Shown piece after piece: positions 16,273 through 23,936 of a stretch of DNA of 46,204 nt. This DNA is from Candidatus Moraniibacteriota bacterium (lineage in GTDB: Bacteria; Patescibacteriota; Minisyncoccia; Moranbacterales; UBA1568). The notes under the pieces are model-generated. The model searched no databases, was not told the origin of the DNA, and saw only the letters and a program-made list of their open reading frames with translations. A program made the translations under genes and the position numbers. The stretch is taken from the NCBI GenBank assembly GCA_013334575.1, contig JAAXXG010000008.1:1-46204 (forward strand), read 5' to 3'. Each line of letters begins with the position of its first letter. The stretch's first letter is position 1.

Positions 16273-17367
16273 ATGGATGAGCTCATCAGAAATATCGAGG
16301 AACAGGAGCGTCTGGTAGACGCCGAGCTTGCCGATCCGGAAACGCCGAAACGACCGAGCCGTCTCGCGGAACTCGGACGACGCAAGGCCGAACTCGCTTT
16401 CATCATGGAGAAAGCGGGAGAGTTCGCCTCGGTCGAAAACGCCATGCGGGACAATGCGACCCTCATGAAGGAAACCGATGAGGAAGAACTCAGATCGCTC
16501 GCGATCGAGGAAAACATAGGACTCTCCGCCCGCCGCGACATCCTCGAGAAAGAACTCCGTAAATTACTGCTTCCGCGCGACCCGAACGACGAGAAGGACG
16601 TGATCGTGGAAATCCGCGCCGGAGCCGGAGGCGACGAATCCAGCCTGTTCGCGGCGAACCTGTTCCGCATGTATTCGAGGTATGCCGAATCCGTCGGCTG
16701 GTCGGTCGTCGTCGTCCATTCCAACCAGACCGAAGTCGGCGGTTTCAAGGAAATCGTCTTCGAGGTGAACCGCGGACGGGCCGCGGTCCCCGTCTATCAG
16801 AAGCTCAAGTACGAATCCGGGGTTCATCGCGTTCAACGCGTTCCGGAAACCGAGAAGGCCGGACGCATCCACACCTCGACCGCGACGGTCGCCGTACTGC
16901 CGACAGCCGAAGAGGTCGAACTCGAGATCAATCCCACGGATCTGCGGATCGATACGTTCTGTTCGTCTGGTCCCGGCGGCCAGTCCGTGAATACCACCTA
17001 CAGCGCGGTCCGCATCACCCATCTCCCTTCGGGACTGGTCGTTTCCTGCCAGGACGAGAAGTCGCAGATCAAGAACAAGGAACGCGCCATGAAGGTTCTC
17101 CGTTCCCGACTCCTCCAACTCGAGGAAGAACGGCGGGCCAAGGAACTCGGTGACGCGCGACGCTCGCAGATCGGAACCGGAGACCGGAGCGAAAAGATCC
17201 GCACCTATAATTTCCCTCAGGACCGGATAACCGATCACCGGGTGAAGCTGTCATGGAGCGGCATAGAGCGCGTGCTTGGCGGAGGACTCGACGAGATCGC
17301 CACCGCTCTCGAAGAGGAGGATATCCGCCGAAAGCTCGGGGAAGACGCTCCGACGACGTCCGTATGA
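16273..17367 (+). CDS. prfA: Peptide chain release factor 1
   Basis: 364 aa. It shows the anticodon-like tripeptide region ([21 protein letters not shown], PxT as PET) and the GGQ motif near residue 235 ([19 protein letters not shown]). It releases peptides at UAA and UAG. Its stop codon overlaps the prmC start (ATGA). Confidence 0.96.
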   Translation: MDELIRNIEEQERLVDAELADPETPKRPSRLAELGRRKAELAFIMEKAGEFASVENAMRDNATLMKETDEEELRSLAIEENIGLSARRDILEKELRKLLLPRDPNDEKDVIVEIRAGAGGDESSLFAANLFRMYSRYAESVGWSVVVVHSNQTEVGGFKEIVFEVNRGRAAVPVYQKLKYESGVHRVQRVPETEKAGRIHTSTATVAVLPTAEEVELEINPTDLRIDTFCSSGPGGQSVNTTYSAVRITHLPSGLVVSCQDEKSQIKNKERAMKVLRSRLLQLEEERRAKELGDARRSQIGTGDRSEKIRTYNFPQDRITDHRVKLSWSGIERVLGGGLDEIATALEEEDIRRKLGEDAPTTSV

Positions 17368-18266
17368 CGACGCTTTCCGACCTGTCGCGCGAATTCGGCG
17401 ACCGGGTCGACCGGACCGACTTCGCGATCCTCGCGGCGCATGCGGTCGGCAAACCGAAGGAATACGTATTCCGGGAACCGGGACACGTCCTCTCCGGAAC
17501 GGAAGAGACCGCGCTCCGGGAATCGCTCCGTCGCCGCTCGTCCCGAGAACCGGTCGCATACATCGTCGGCGAGAAGGAATTCTTCGGACTCCCCTTCGAA
17601 GTGACACGCGACACTCTCGTCCCGCGCCCCGAGACCGAACATCTGGTCGAAGAGGCACTCTCACTCCTCTCCGGAACGGATTCCGACACGACCGTCATCG
17701 ATATCGGCACCGGAAGCGGCGCGATTATCGTTCCGATCGCAAAAACGATCGGAACGACGGTCGCAAAAACGATCGACGAACCGAAAAAGATATCGTTCTT
17801 CGCCACAGACTTCTCTACCGGCGCGCTCGAAGTCGCAAGACGGAACGCGAAACGCCATGATGTCGGACATCGCATCGTCTTTCTCGAAGGAAATCTTCTT
17901 GATCCGGTTCCCGAAGACGCGTTCGACTCCGATCGGATCATCTTCCTCGCAAATCTCCCCTACCTCTCGGAAGAGATTTACTCGTCCGCCGATCGCGACG
18001 TCCGCGACTACGAACCGCGCTCCGCGCTCGTCGCCCAAGACGACGGACTCGCGCTCTACCTCCGCCTCCTCGACGACATCGCGCGCAGAAAGCACGACTC
18101 CTGGCCGGATATGCGGATCAACGGTCTTTTCGAGATCGGCCCGGAACAGCGTGACCGGATCTCGTCGGAATTCGAGAGACGCTTTCCGAACGACGAACAC
18201 TCGATCATCGACGACCTCTCCGGCCGCCCCCGAATCTTCCGGTTCCGGATTTCTCCGGAACGGTGA
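17364..18266 (+). CDS. prmC: Release factor glutamine methyltransferase
   Basis: 300 aa. It methylates the glutamine of the GGQ motif in release factors. N-terminal helical domain, then the SAM-binding loop DIGTGSGAI and the catalytic motif as NLPY (usually NPPY). The start at 17364 makes an ATGA overlap with prfA, which indicates translational coupling with its substrate gene. A longer open frame upstream lies inside prfA. Confidence 0.94.
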   Translation: MTTLSDLSREFGDRVDRTDFAILAAHAVGKPKEYVFREPGHVLSGTEETALRESLRRRSSREPVAYIVGEKEFFGLPFEVTRDTLVPRPETEHLVEEALSLLSGTDSDTTVIDIGTGSGAIIVPIAKTIGTTVAKTIDEPKKISFFATDFSTGALEVARRNAKRHDVGHRIVFLEGNLLDPVPEDAFDSDRIIFLANLPYLSEEIYSSADRDVRDYEPRSALVAQDDGLALYLRLLDDIARRKHDSWPDMRINGLFEIGPEQRDRISSEFERRFPNDEHSIIDDLSGRPRIFRFRISPER

Positions 18267-18293
18267 CACGGTACCCCCTGGCTCCGACAACGC

Positions 18294-18322
18294 TTGACGC
18301 ACCCACATCATTTACGTATATT
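18294..18322 (+). promoter_or_regulatory. Promoter of the 18368 gene
   Basis: TTGACG (18294-18299), 17-base spacer, TATATT (18317-18322). The leader has a small hairpin (GAAAAAGAGTTTCTTTTTC) and a CCGGAG ribosome site. Confidence 0.8.
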
Positions 18323-18367
18323 CTTTGAAAAAGAGTTTCTTTTTCAACCATAACCGGAGAATTTCCG

Positions 18368-19231
18368 ATGGACAGAACGAATGAAATCCCGCTTTTCCTG
18401 CGAACCGAATACGACCAGGCAGACGTAACCTTCCGTTTCATATTCAATCGTCATTCGATAGACATCCTCCGCTTCACGAGCTGGATGGAGTCCTTCACAA
18501 GAATAGAGGAACTCGAACGGTCCCTGAATTCCAAAAGGCCTATCGGCATAAACGGCTGCCTTATCCCGGATTCGCAGTTCACATACCGATACGAACTTCC
18601 ATGCCTCTACCGGGATCCGTACGAATGCCGGACATGCGGAGGCGCCGGCTACCGGTTCGGATGCGTATGCGCGAATTGTCGCGGAACCGGCACACAACGG
18701 GAAGACGATCCGAACGCCCGACAATCGTTCGATGATTTCTGTCGGACACTCCGTTTCACTACAGAGCTGTTCGAATCGGCAATAACCCTGCACGAGATTG
18801 CCGGAAGGGAGACGACCGAGTCCTTCCAGCAGACCGAAAGACAAACGATGCTGTATTTCTTCGACGACGAAACAGGATATGACTCAGCGATGCGGGGATG
18901 GTTAGAGAAAACCATCGTCGACTCGGCATCGTCATTCACGGAACCGGAACGACTCACCGTATCGGAATCCATGCGAAGCGTGAATGCGCGACTGTTCGCG
19001 GACCGGCAACGACACGAGGCATATGAGTTTCCGTTCTATAGCGCACCGCATTTCGAACTGCAGGTTCCCGGAAGTCACAGCGCTCTCGTGCTCGACAGGA
19101 AGGCCGGGCTTCTTCGAGAGGGATACCGGCTCAACAGCCACAACGTCGACGGAAGATCATCGCAGGTGATGCTTATCGCCGGACTCGCGACGATCGATCG
19201 CATCGCGCGGGAACGCCTTACGGGACGATAA
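18368..19231 (+). CDS. Unknown protein with DnaJ-like CxxCxGxG pair
   Basis: 287 aa, family not recognised. At about residues 86-107 two zinc-type motifs occur (CRTCGGAGYRFGCVCANCRGTG), i.e. CxxCxGxG twice, as in the zinc-finger domain of DnaJ, but with only one zinc site and no J domain. The rest is mixed alpha/beta, with no signal peptide or membrane helix; the region 210-250 is probably beta-rich. It has its own promoter and terminator. Zinc binding is a firm guess; function is unknown. Confidence 0.75.
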   Translation: MDRTNEIPLFLRTEYDQADVTFRFIFNRHSIDILRFTSWMESFTRIEELERSLNSKRPIGINGCLIPDSQFTYRYELPCLYRDPYECRTCGGAGYRFGCVCANCRGTGTQREDDPNARQSFDDFCRTLRFTTELFESAITLHEIAGRETTESFQQTERQTMLYFFDDETGYDSAMRGWLEKTIVDSASSFTEPERLTVSESMRSVNARLFADRQRHEAYEFPFYSAPHFELQVPGSHSALVLDRKAGLLREGYRLNSHNVDGRSSQVMLIAGLATIDRIARERLTGR

Positions 19232-19272
19232 ACAAAGCCGTCGTCCTTGCCGCGAGCAGGCAGGAAACGGAA

Positions 19273-19352
19273 AGCCTCATGTGAACACGTGAGGCTTTTC
19301 CCGCTTCTCCCTCCACAAGCAGAAAACCCGCATTACTGCGGGTTTTCTGCTT
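19273..19352 (+). terminator. Two successive hairpin terminators
   Basis: First: stem AGCCTCATGTG/CACGTGAGGCT (19273-19296, one G-T pair) followed by TTTTC. Second: a 15-bp perfect stem (19317-19331 with 19338-19352; AAGCAGAAAACCCGC), which also lies between the convergent histone-like gene and its upstream neighbour. Confidence 0.83.
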
Positions 19353-19381
19353 GAAGAACCAAAAAAATCGGAGAAAGAAAA

Positions 19382-19561
19382 CTACTTCTTCTTGGCGACC
19401 TTCTTGGTGGCCTTCTTGGCGACCTTCTTGACCGCCTTCTTGGCGACCTTCTTGACCGCCTTCTTGGCGACCTTCTTGACCGCCTTCTTGGCGACCTTCT
19501 TCACCGCCTTCTTGGCGACCTTCTTGACGGACTTCTTCGCCGCCTTCTTCTTTGCTGCCAT
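19382..19561 (-). CDS. Histone H1-like lysine/alanine repeat protein
   Basis: 59 aa from the ATG at 19561, preceded by a perfect AAAGGAGGTGA ribosome site. Starts MAAKKKAAKKSVKKVAKKAV and continues as about five copies of the octapeptide KKVAKKAV, encoded by nearly identical 24-bp units. Very basic, no hydrophobic part. This composition is that of the bacterial H1-like (Hc1/AlgP-type) DNA-binding tails, so a role in nucleoid packing is likely (inference). Repeat number may vary between strains. Confidence 0.85.
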   Translation of the reverse strand: MAAKKKAAKKSVKKVAKKAVKKVAKKAVKKVAKKAVKKVAKKAVKKVAKKATKKVAKKK

Positions 19562-19659
19562 GTGGTTCACCTCCTTTCGTTTTTTCCGCGTATGCGGATG
19601 TGTTGCACGATGGAACGAATGATTCGTTGCACCGCTCCCTCCGTGCGTTGTTTATGTCG

Positions 19660-19715
19660 TATCGGAATTTTTTTCCGATACGTTTTCATTATAATTTTTT
19701 TTTCAAAAAAATCAA
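19660..19715 (-). promoter_or_regulatory. Strong promoter and leader hairpin of the H1-like gene
   Basis: Minus strand TTGATT (19710-19715), 16 bases of A/T runs, TATAAT (19688-19693); another TTGACA lies further upstream (about 19731). Immediately downstream a hairpin (stem CGTATCGGAA, about 19661-19685) starts the leader. A-tracts around the promoter resemble UP elements, although this organism's alpha subunit lacks the domain that reads them. Confidence 0.8.
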
Positions 19716-19740
19716 AGTGATTTTTTTTCCTGTCAAGCGT

Positions 19741-20220
19741 TCATGATCGGCGATAAGAACACGATTTGAAAATCAATAACGCGATGACACCAAACGAATC
19801 GATGAACGAAGGATCGGTAACGAAGATACGTATCCGATATCATGATACCGAAACAGGAACGCCGCATGAACCTTCTTCATTCTTGTCGCAATGATTCATA
19901 ACGGAAGATTCCTTCGCGCCCGCCGTTCTTCGCCGACTCCGAAACGATCAGTTACGGACCCGAGAGACCTTCGCAACGGGGTTCCGATCGAACGTTTCCC
20001 TTCCGAGGCCCTTCTGATGCGCTCTTCCGCCACCGAAATATCGAAAAATGCCCATATAACGCAAGAAACCGGTCGTTTGTAAAGTTGACGCGCAGTCTCC
20101 GCGACCGTACCATGGGACATACAGGGGGTCGATCCGCCGCGGACCCGTCCGTCGGCGATATCGAGGATCAGGCTTCAACGCAAGCGGTTCCTTCCACAAT
20201 CAGTAATACTAGAAAGGAAG
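19741..20220. other. Gap without convincing gene
   Basis: About 480 bases. Short frames exist on both strands but have neither ribosome sites nor recognisable content. A possible promoter for the next gene is TTGACG (20085-20090), 17 bases, TACCAT (20108-20113). I see nothing else there. Confidence 0.55.
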
Positions 20221-20229
20221 GTGAATCAC

Positions 20230-20808
20230 ATGGAAGAAGACAAGGACATGAGTTACGAAGAGGGAATGTCGGAAAAGGTGAAGACGTGGATTCAGGAAAA
20301 CCTTCGGGTCATCACGAGCGTCTTCATCGTCGCGGTCATCGCGTTCGGTATCTATTCGTATTCCGATCGCACGGTTCCGTCCGAGAACGCCGACCTGAAA
20401 AAGATAGAGTCATCCGAAACGGCGAAGGAGGAGACGTCGGGTGACACGGTATCGGAGGAAACGCAGCCGCAGAAGGAAGTACAGCCGACCGAAGCGAGCC
20501 AGGAAACGGAAGGATCCTTCATCGAGACCGCCGGTCGCGGTGACGGATTGACGCACCTCGCCCGCCGCGCCGCGGCCGATTACCTCGAAAAGAACGCGGA
20601 TTCGTCCGTCACGGTCGAACACCGCGTCTACATCGAGGACTATCTCCGCAAGAAGGTCGGGCACACCGGAGGAGTGAAGATGGGGACCAGTGTCGAATTT
20701 TCCAAGGACCTCATCCGCGAAGCCGTCGACGCGTCGAAGCGTCTCAACGATCGCCAGCTCGAGAATCTGAAGCGGTATTCCGCGCGCGTTTCCGAGTTTC
20801 GGAAATAG
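20230..20808 (+). CDS. Membrane-anchored protein with LysM-like domain
   Basis: 192 aa from the ATG at 20230, with AGGAAGGTG upstream. Short cytosolic start, one membrane helix (about residues 27-44, VITSVFIVAVIAFGIYSYS), an acidic disordered linker, then a C-terminal domain (about 97-192). That domain opens GRGDGLTHLARRAAADYL, continues RVYIEDYLRKKVGHTG and VKMGTSVEFSKDLI, and ends RVSEF. The pattern G-D-x-x-x-x-L-A-R…V-G-x-x-(I/V)-x-F resembles a divergent LysM (glycan-binding) module. The same domain occurs in the giant protein at 23937-28265. Function is inferred, not shown. Confidence 0.75.
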   Translation: MEEDKDMSYEEGMSEKVKTWIQENLRVITSVFIVAVIAFGIYSYSDRTVPSENADLKKIESSETAKEETSGDTVSEETQPQKEVQPTEASQETEGSFIETAGRGDGLTHLARRAAADYLEKNADSSVTVEHRVYIEDYLRKKVGHTGGVKMGTSVEFSKDLIREAVDASKRLNDRQLENLKRYSARVSEFRK

Positions 20809-20842
20809 CGGCTGAACCCGCACCACTTTAGTACCTTTTCTA

Positions 20843-20874
20843 CGGAAAAGCCCCGCAACTGCGGGGCTTTTCCG
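20843..20874. terminator. Bidirectional terminator
   Basis: 14-bp perfect stem CGGAAAAGCCCCGC with loop AACT. It separates the convergent 20230 gene and ATPase operon. Confidence 0.9.
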
Positions 20875-20891
20875 TTTCCTGCGGTTCGACG

Positions 20892-23426
20892 TCATCCGAG
20901 ACCGTGCGAACCGCGAACGAACTGGTTCACACGGGAGAGGATCTCGCGATTTACGATGTTCGCGTCCCGGCCGTACCGGAGACGGGAAAGCTCCTTGAGC
21001 GCGGCGGCAACCTCACGGTCCCCCGACGGAGACGGAAGCGTCTTCATGTTGAACGGCTTCGACTGTTCGCCGTTTATGAGCAATCTGGCGAATCCCTGCC
21101 GATTGTCGACATTCATGAGGTCGTTCGCCGTGAAGACCGGAGCGAACTGCTTCTCAAGAAATTCGGCGTCTTCGGGACCGACCCGCAGCGCGACCATCGA
21201 TCCGACGTTTCCGAACACCGCTTTCGAGATTTCCTCCTTCAGCTGACCGATGAACTGATGCACGATGATGAGGTCGAGCCGGTATTTTCGGGCTTCGGAC
21301 AGGATCTGCGCGATCGAGTTCGTCGTCACGTTCTGAAACTCGTCCATGTAGAGATAGAAGTCCCTGCGCTCGGACTCCGGCATGTCGACGCGGGAAAGCG
21401 CCGACATGAGAAGCTTCCCGACGATGACCATACCGAGAAGCCGGGCGTTGATTTCGCCGATCTTCCCCTTCGAGAGATTGACGAGCAGGATCTTCCCCTC
21501 GTCCATGACCTTCCGGAAATCGACACCCGATTCCTGCTGCGCGATGATCGGCCGCATGATATCGTTAGAGATGAACGCGGTAAGCTTGGAGGTGATGTAC
21601 GGCACCATGTTCGCGAGCGCCGCCTCGCCGCCCGCCTTTTCGGCTTCCTTGGTCCAGAAATCACGCACGATAGGATTCGCGCAATGGGACAGCTTCATCC
21701 TCCGGAAATCCTCGTCGGCCAGGACCCGGGATATCTCCATGAGCGTCGATCCGCTCTCCGGATGTTCCATGATGAGGAGCATCGCATTGCGCATGTACTG
21801 CTCGAACATCGGTCCTCCGGTCGACTTCAGGTCGTACAACTGGTCGAAGATGCCGATCATCTCGTTTATGACGAACGTCTTCTGTTCCGGGTGCTTCGGA
21901 TCGAACTCGAGCATATTGAGTCCGATCGGCCGTTCGGTGTCGGACGGATCGAAGAGGATCACGTCGTCAGCGCGCTCCCGCGGTATGGACGCAAGGATGT
22001 TCTCGATCGCGTCTCCGTGCGGATCGATGAAGCAGAATCCGTGCTTCTGCCGCGCGTCCCACTTCGCAAGACCCTCGATGAAATATGATTTTCCGGTCCC
22101 GGTCTGGCCGATGACGTACAGGTGTCGGCGACGGTCGTCGTCAGTAAGCCTGACCTCCGTCCGGATGCCGCGATAGTCGTTGTACCCGAGCGGCAGCCCC
22201 TCCTTCGGGATGTTGATCGGTGGCGCGGCCGCGCCTGCCTTGAGCCACTTGATCTTCGGAGTCTCCGTGACCGAGATCGGAAAATGAAAGACGCTCGCGA
22301 CCTCCTCGGTCGAGAGAAGCATCGCATGCTCGTCATCGTAGTTTCGAAAGATGTAATCGAACGCGGCCTGCCGGCTTTTCTTCCGTTTCTTCACCCGGAA
22401 CGAGTTCACGCCGGTATTGTCGAACTGGGTGAATGCGTTCTCGACGTGTGAAAGGATCTGTTCCGCCCGCTCCTCCGTCGAAGCCGACGCCAGCAGGCGG
22501 ACATTCACCCGGAAGGCGGGGAGATTTGATTTTCCCTCGATCGCCTTTATGAGCTCCTGCTCTTCCGGGGTGAGCGATACCGGAGCCTTTTCCGGCGACG
22601 GCACGTTCGGATTCGTCTTGGTCGTGCCGAAGGTGACCGTGGAAGCCGTCTCCTGAACGACCGACTTGGCGATACTGCGGGCGAACGACGATCGGGACGC
22701 GAGCGGACTCTCGATCGCCTGCTTGAGACGGGTCCCCTGCTGCATGCGCTGCGCCACCTCCTTACCGTGCCGTCGCCATTCGCTTCCCCTCACCGGAGCG
22801 AGTACGAGCTGGACGACCGCACCCTCGACATCGGTATCCATCTTACTCATCGCCGTCGCGATCTCGTCGAGCGAATCGGTTCCCATCATGCGGTAAGTCC
22901 GGAGCGGAAGAGCGGGTGCCGCCTTGAGATCGAGCACCGAGACCGCCGTGAAGCTTCCGGGAGTGAAAATGGTGTAGTCCGAGGCCTTCTCGATGACCGC
23001 ATCGGGAAAAAAGCTGTGGATCTGTTTCTCGATCCCGTCCCGAAAACGTTTCGGCATCGAGATGAAGAAGAGTATCTCCTCGCTCCCCGCCGGTTTGGCG
23101 ATCTCGAGCACGATGGTCGGTGCCTCGTAAAAAAAGCGCTTCACCGGATTGGTTTTCCGCTTGAAGAGCGCCATCGCCTCGAGAAGTTTTTCCATGACAA
23201 GCACTTCTTCCTTCCACGCCTCAGCCTGTCTCTGTTCGCCGGAACGTTCGGTCGGCTTGGCGACCCGCACCAACTCGACGTCCATAGCGATGGACTGGTT
23301 GACCTGCGAGCGGAATCTCATGAAGCTCCGCGCGACGAGCGCGCCGCCGGAAAGGATGGTACAAAGTCCCGAGAGAACGATGAGCGGCAGAAGCGCCGCA
23401 CTGTCGACCGCGAATGAGGTTTCCAT
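20892..23426 (-). CDS. T4SS-like VirD4/TraD-type ATPase (helicase HerA-like)
   Basis: 844 aa. An N-terminal membrane helix (about 12-36) and a 380-residue regulatory part precede the ATPase core. Walker A is GQTGTGKS near residue 442, followed by FCFIDPHGDAIENIL; Walker B is FYLYMDEFQN near 692; then a sensor region LDLIIVHQFIGQL. The family is the DUF87/VirD4-like motor widespread in Patescibacteria, probably pumping DNA or protein across the membrane or driving a pilus-like machine. It is the last gene of an operon with a 146-aa acidic protein and a 1442-aa protein. No relaxase is visible nearby, so conjugation is not shown. Confidence 0.88.
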   Translation of the reverse strand: METSFAVDSAALLPLIVLSGLCTILSGGALVARSFMRFRSQVNQSIAMDVELVRVAKPTERSGEQRQAEAWKEEVLVMEKLLEAMALFKRKTNPVKRFFYEAPTIVLEIAKPAGSEEILFFISMPKRFRDGIEKQIHSFFPDAVIEKASDYTIFTPGSFTAVSVLDLKAAPALPLRTYRMMGTDSLDEIATAMSKMDTDVEGAVVQLVLAPVRGSEWRRHGKEVAQRMQQGTRLKQAIESPLASRSSFARSIAKSVVQETASTVTFGTTKTNPNVPSPEKAPVSLTPEEQELIKAIEGKSNLPAFRVNVRLLASASTEERAEQILSHVENAFTQFDNTGVNSFRVKKRKKSRQAAFDYIFRNYDDEHAMLLSTEEVASVFHFPISVTETPKIKWLKAGAAAPPINIPKEGLPLGYNDYRGIRTEVRLTDDDRRRHLYVIGQTGTGKSYFIEGLAKWDARQKHGFCFIDPHGDAIENILASIPRERADDVILFDPSDTERPIGLNMLEFDPKHPEQKTFVINEMIGIFDQLYDLKSTGGPMFEQYMRNAMLLIMEHPESGSTLMEISRVLADEDFRRMKLSHCANPIVRDFWTKEAEKAGGEAALANMVPYITSKLTAFISNDIMRPIIAQQESGVDFRKVMDEGKILLVNLSKGKIGEINARLLGMVIVGKLLMSALSRVDMPESERRDFYLYMDEFQNVTTNSIAQILSEARKYRLDLIIVHQFIGQLKEEISKAVFGNVGSMVALRVGPEDAEFLEKQFAPVFTANDLMNVDNRQGFARLLINGEQSKPFNMKTLPSPSGDREVAAALKELSRLRYGRDANIVNREILSRVNQFVRGSHGLG

Positions 23427-23429
23427 AAC

Positions 23430-23453
23430 GTTCGTGTTCGTGTTCGTGTTCGT
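23430..23453. repeat. Hexanucleotide repeat before the ATPase start
   Basis: Four perfect GTTCGT copies (plus strand) and a degenerate fifth, ending 3 bases from the ATG at 23426. On the coding strand they read ACGAAC repeats and occupy the place where a ribosome site should be; the only GGAAG is about 30 bases away. Confidence 0.9.
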
Positions 23454-23473
23454 GTTGCTTCCGCCTCTCCGTC

Positions 23474-23914
23474 TCAGTCGCGACCGATGACCCCCTTCGC
23501 GACGAGCGCGTCATAAAATCGCTCCGCGAGGGCATCATGCATCCGATCGAGCGCGTAATAATCGTTCAGATGAAGCGCTACCTTGACCGCATATTCCGGC
23601 CCCTTGGCCTCGACAAGCGAAAGCAGCTTGGAAACCCGCGCCTCCTCGTCGACCTCACCGAAAACGGCTTCCGCGTCTACCGCGACGGCAGCCGTATCGT
23701 CCTCGTCGTCCGATGCGGGAGAAACCGTCCGAGACGGCATCTTCGAGAGTATCTCGGAAAACGTCTCCCGCGCCCGCTCCTGTGACCGCTCAACCGCCTG
23801 CGCGGCAGGCCGTTCCATATCGGTCATGACGATCTCCTCCCGTCCCGACCGAACCGATCCTGCCGCATCCTCGAAGGATCCTCCTTCCACCGGAACGTTC
23901 ATATCCTGTGCCAT
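23474..23914 (-). CDS. Small acidic unknown protein in ATPase operon
   Basis: 146 aa. The N-terminal 80 residues are disordered and acidic; the C-terminal 60 (RVSKLLSLVEAKGPEYAVKVALHLNDYYALDRMHDALAERFYDALVAKGVI) form a helical domain that looks conserved. It lies between the giant protein and the ATPase, probably one transcript. Likely an adaptor or partner of the machine (inference from position). Confidence 0.75.
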   Translation of the reverse strand: MAQDMNVPVEGGSFEDAAGSVRSGREEIVMTDMERPAAQAVERSQERARETFSEILSKMPSRTVSPASDDEDDTAAVAVDAEAVFGEVDEEARVSKLLSLVEAKGPEYAVKVALHLNDYYALDRMHDALAERFYDALVAKGVIGRD

Positions 23915-23936
23915 ATCCCGTTTCTCTTACCGATTA

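Noticed and set aside
19391-19622. Hydrophobic repeat protein opposite the H1-like gene
   Set aside because: FLATFLTA repeats are the complement of the lysine/alanine codons; promoter and ribosome site are on the minus strand.
19741-20220. tmRNA, RNase P or SRP RNA in the gap
   Set aside because: None of the conserved sequence elements of these RNAs was found on either strand.
20904-22088. Long plus-strand frame opposite the ATPase
   Set aside because: High-GC shadow frame; ATPase motifs on the minus strand are unambiguous.
20892-23426. Conjugative transfer system
   Set aside because: Only a VirD4-like ATPase is present; no relaxase, VirB4 or mating-pair genes are visible, so transfer cannot be claimed.
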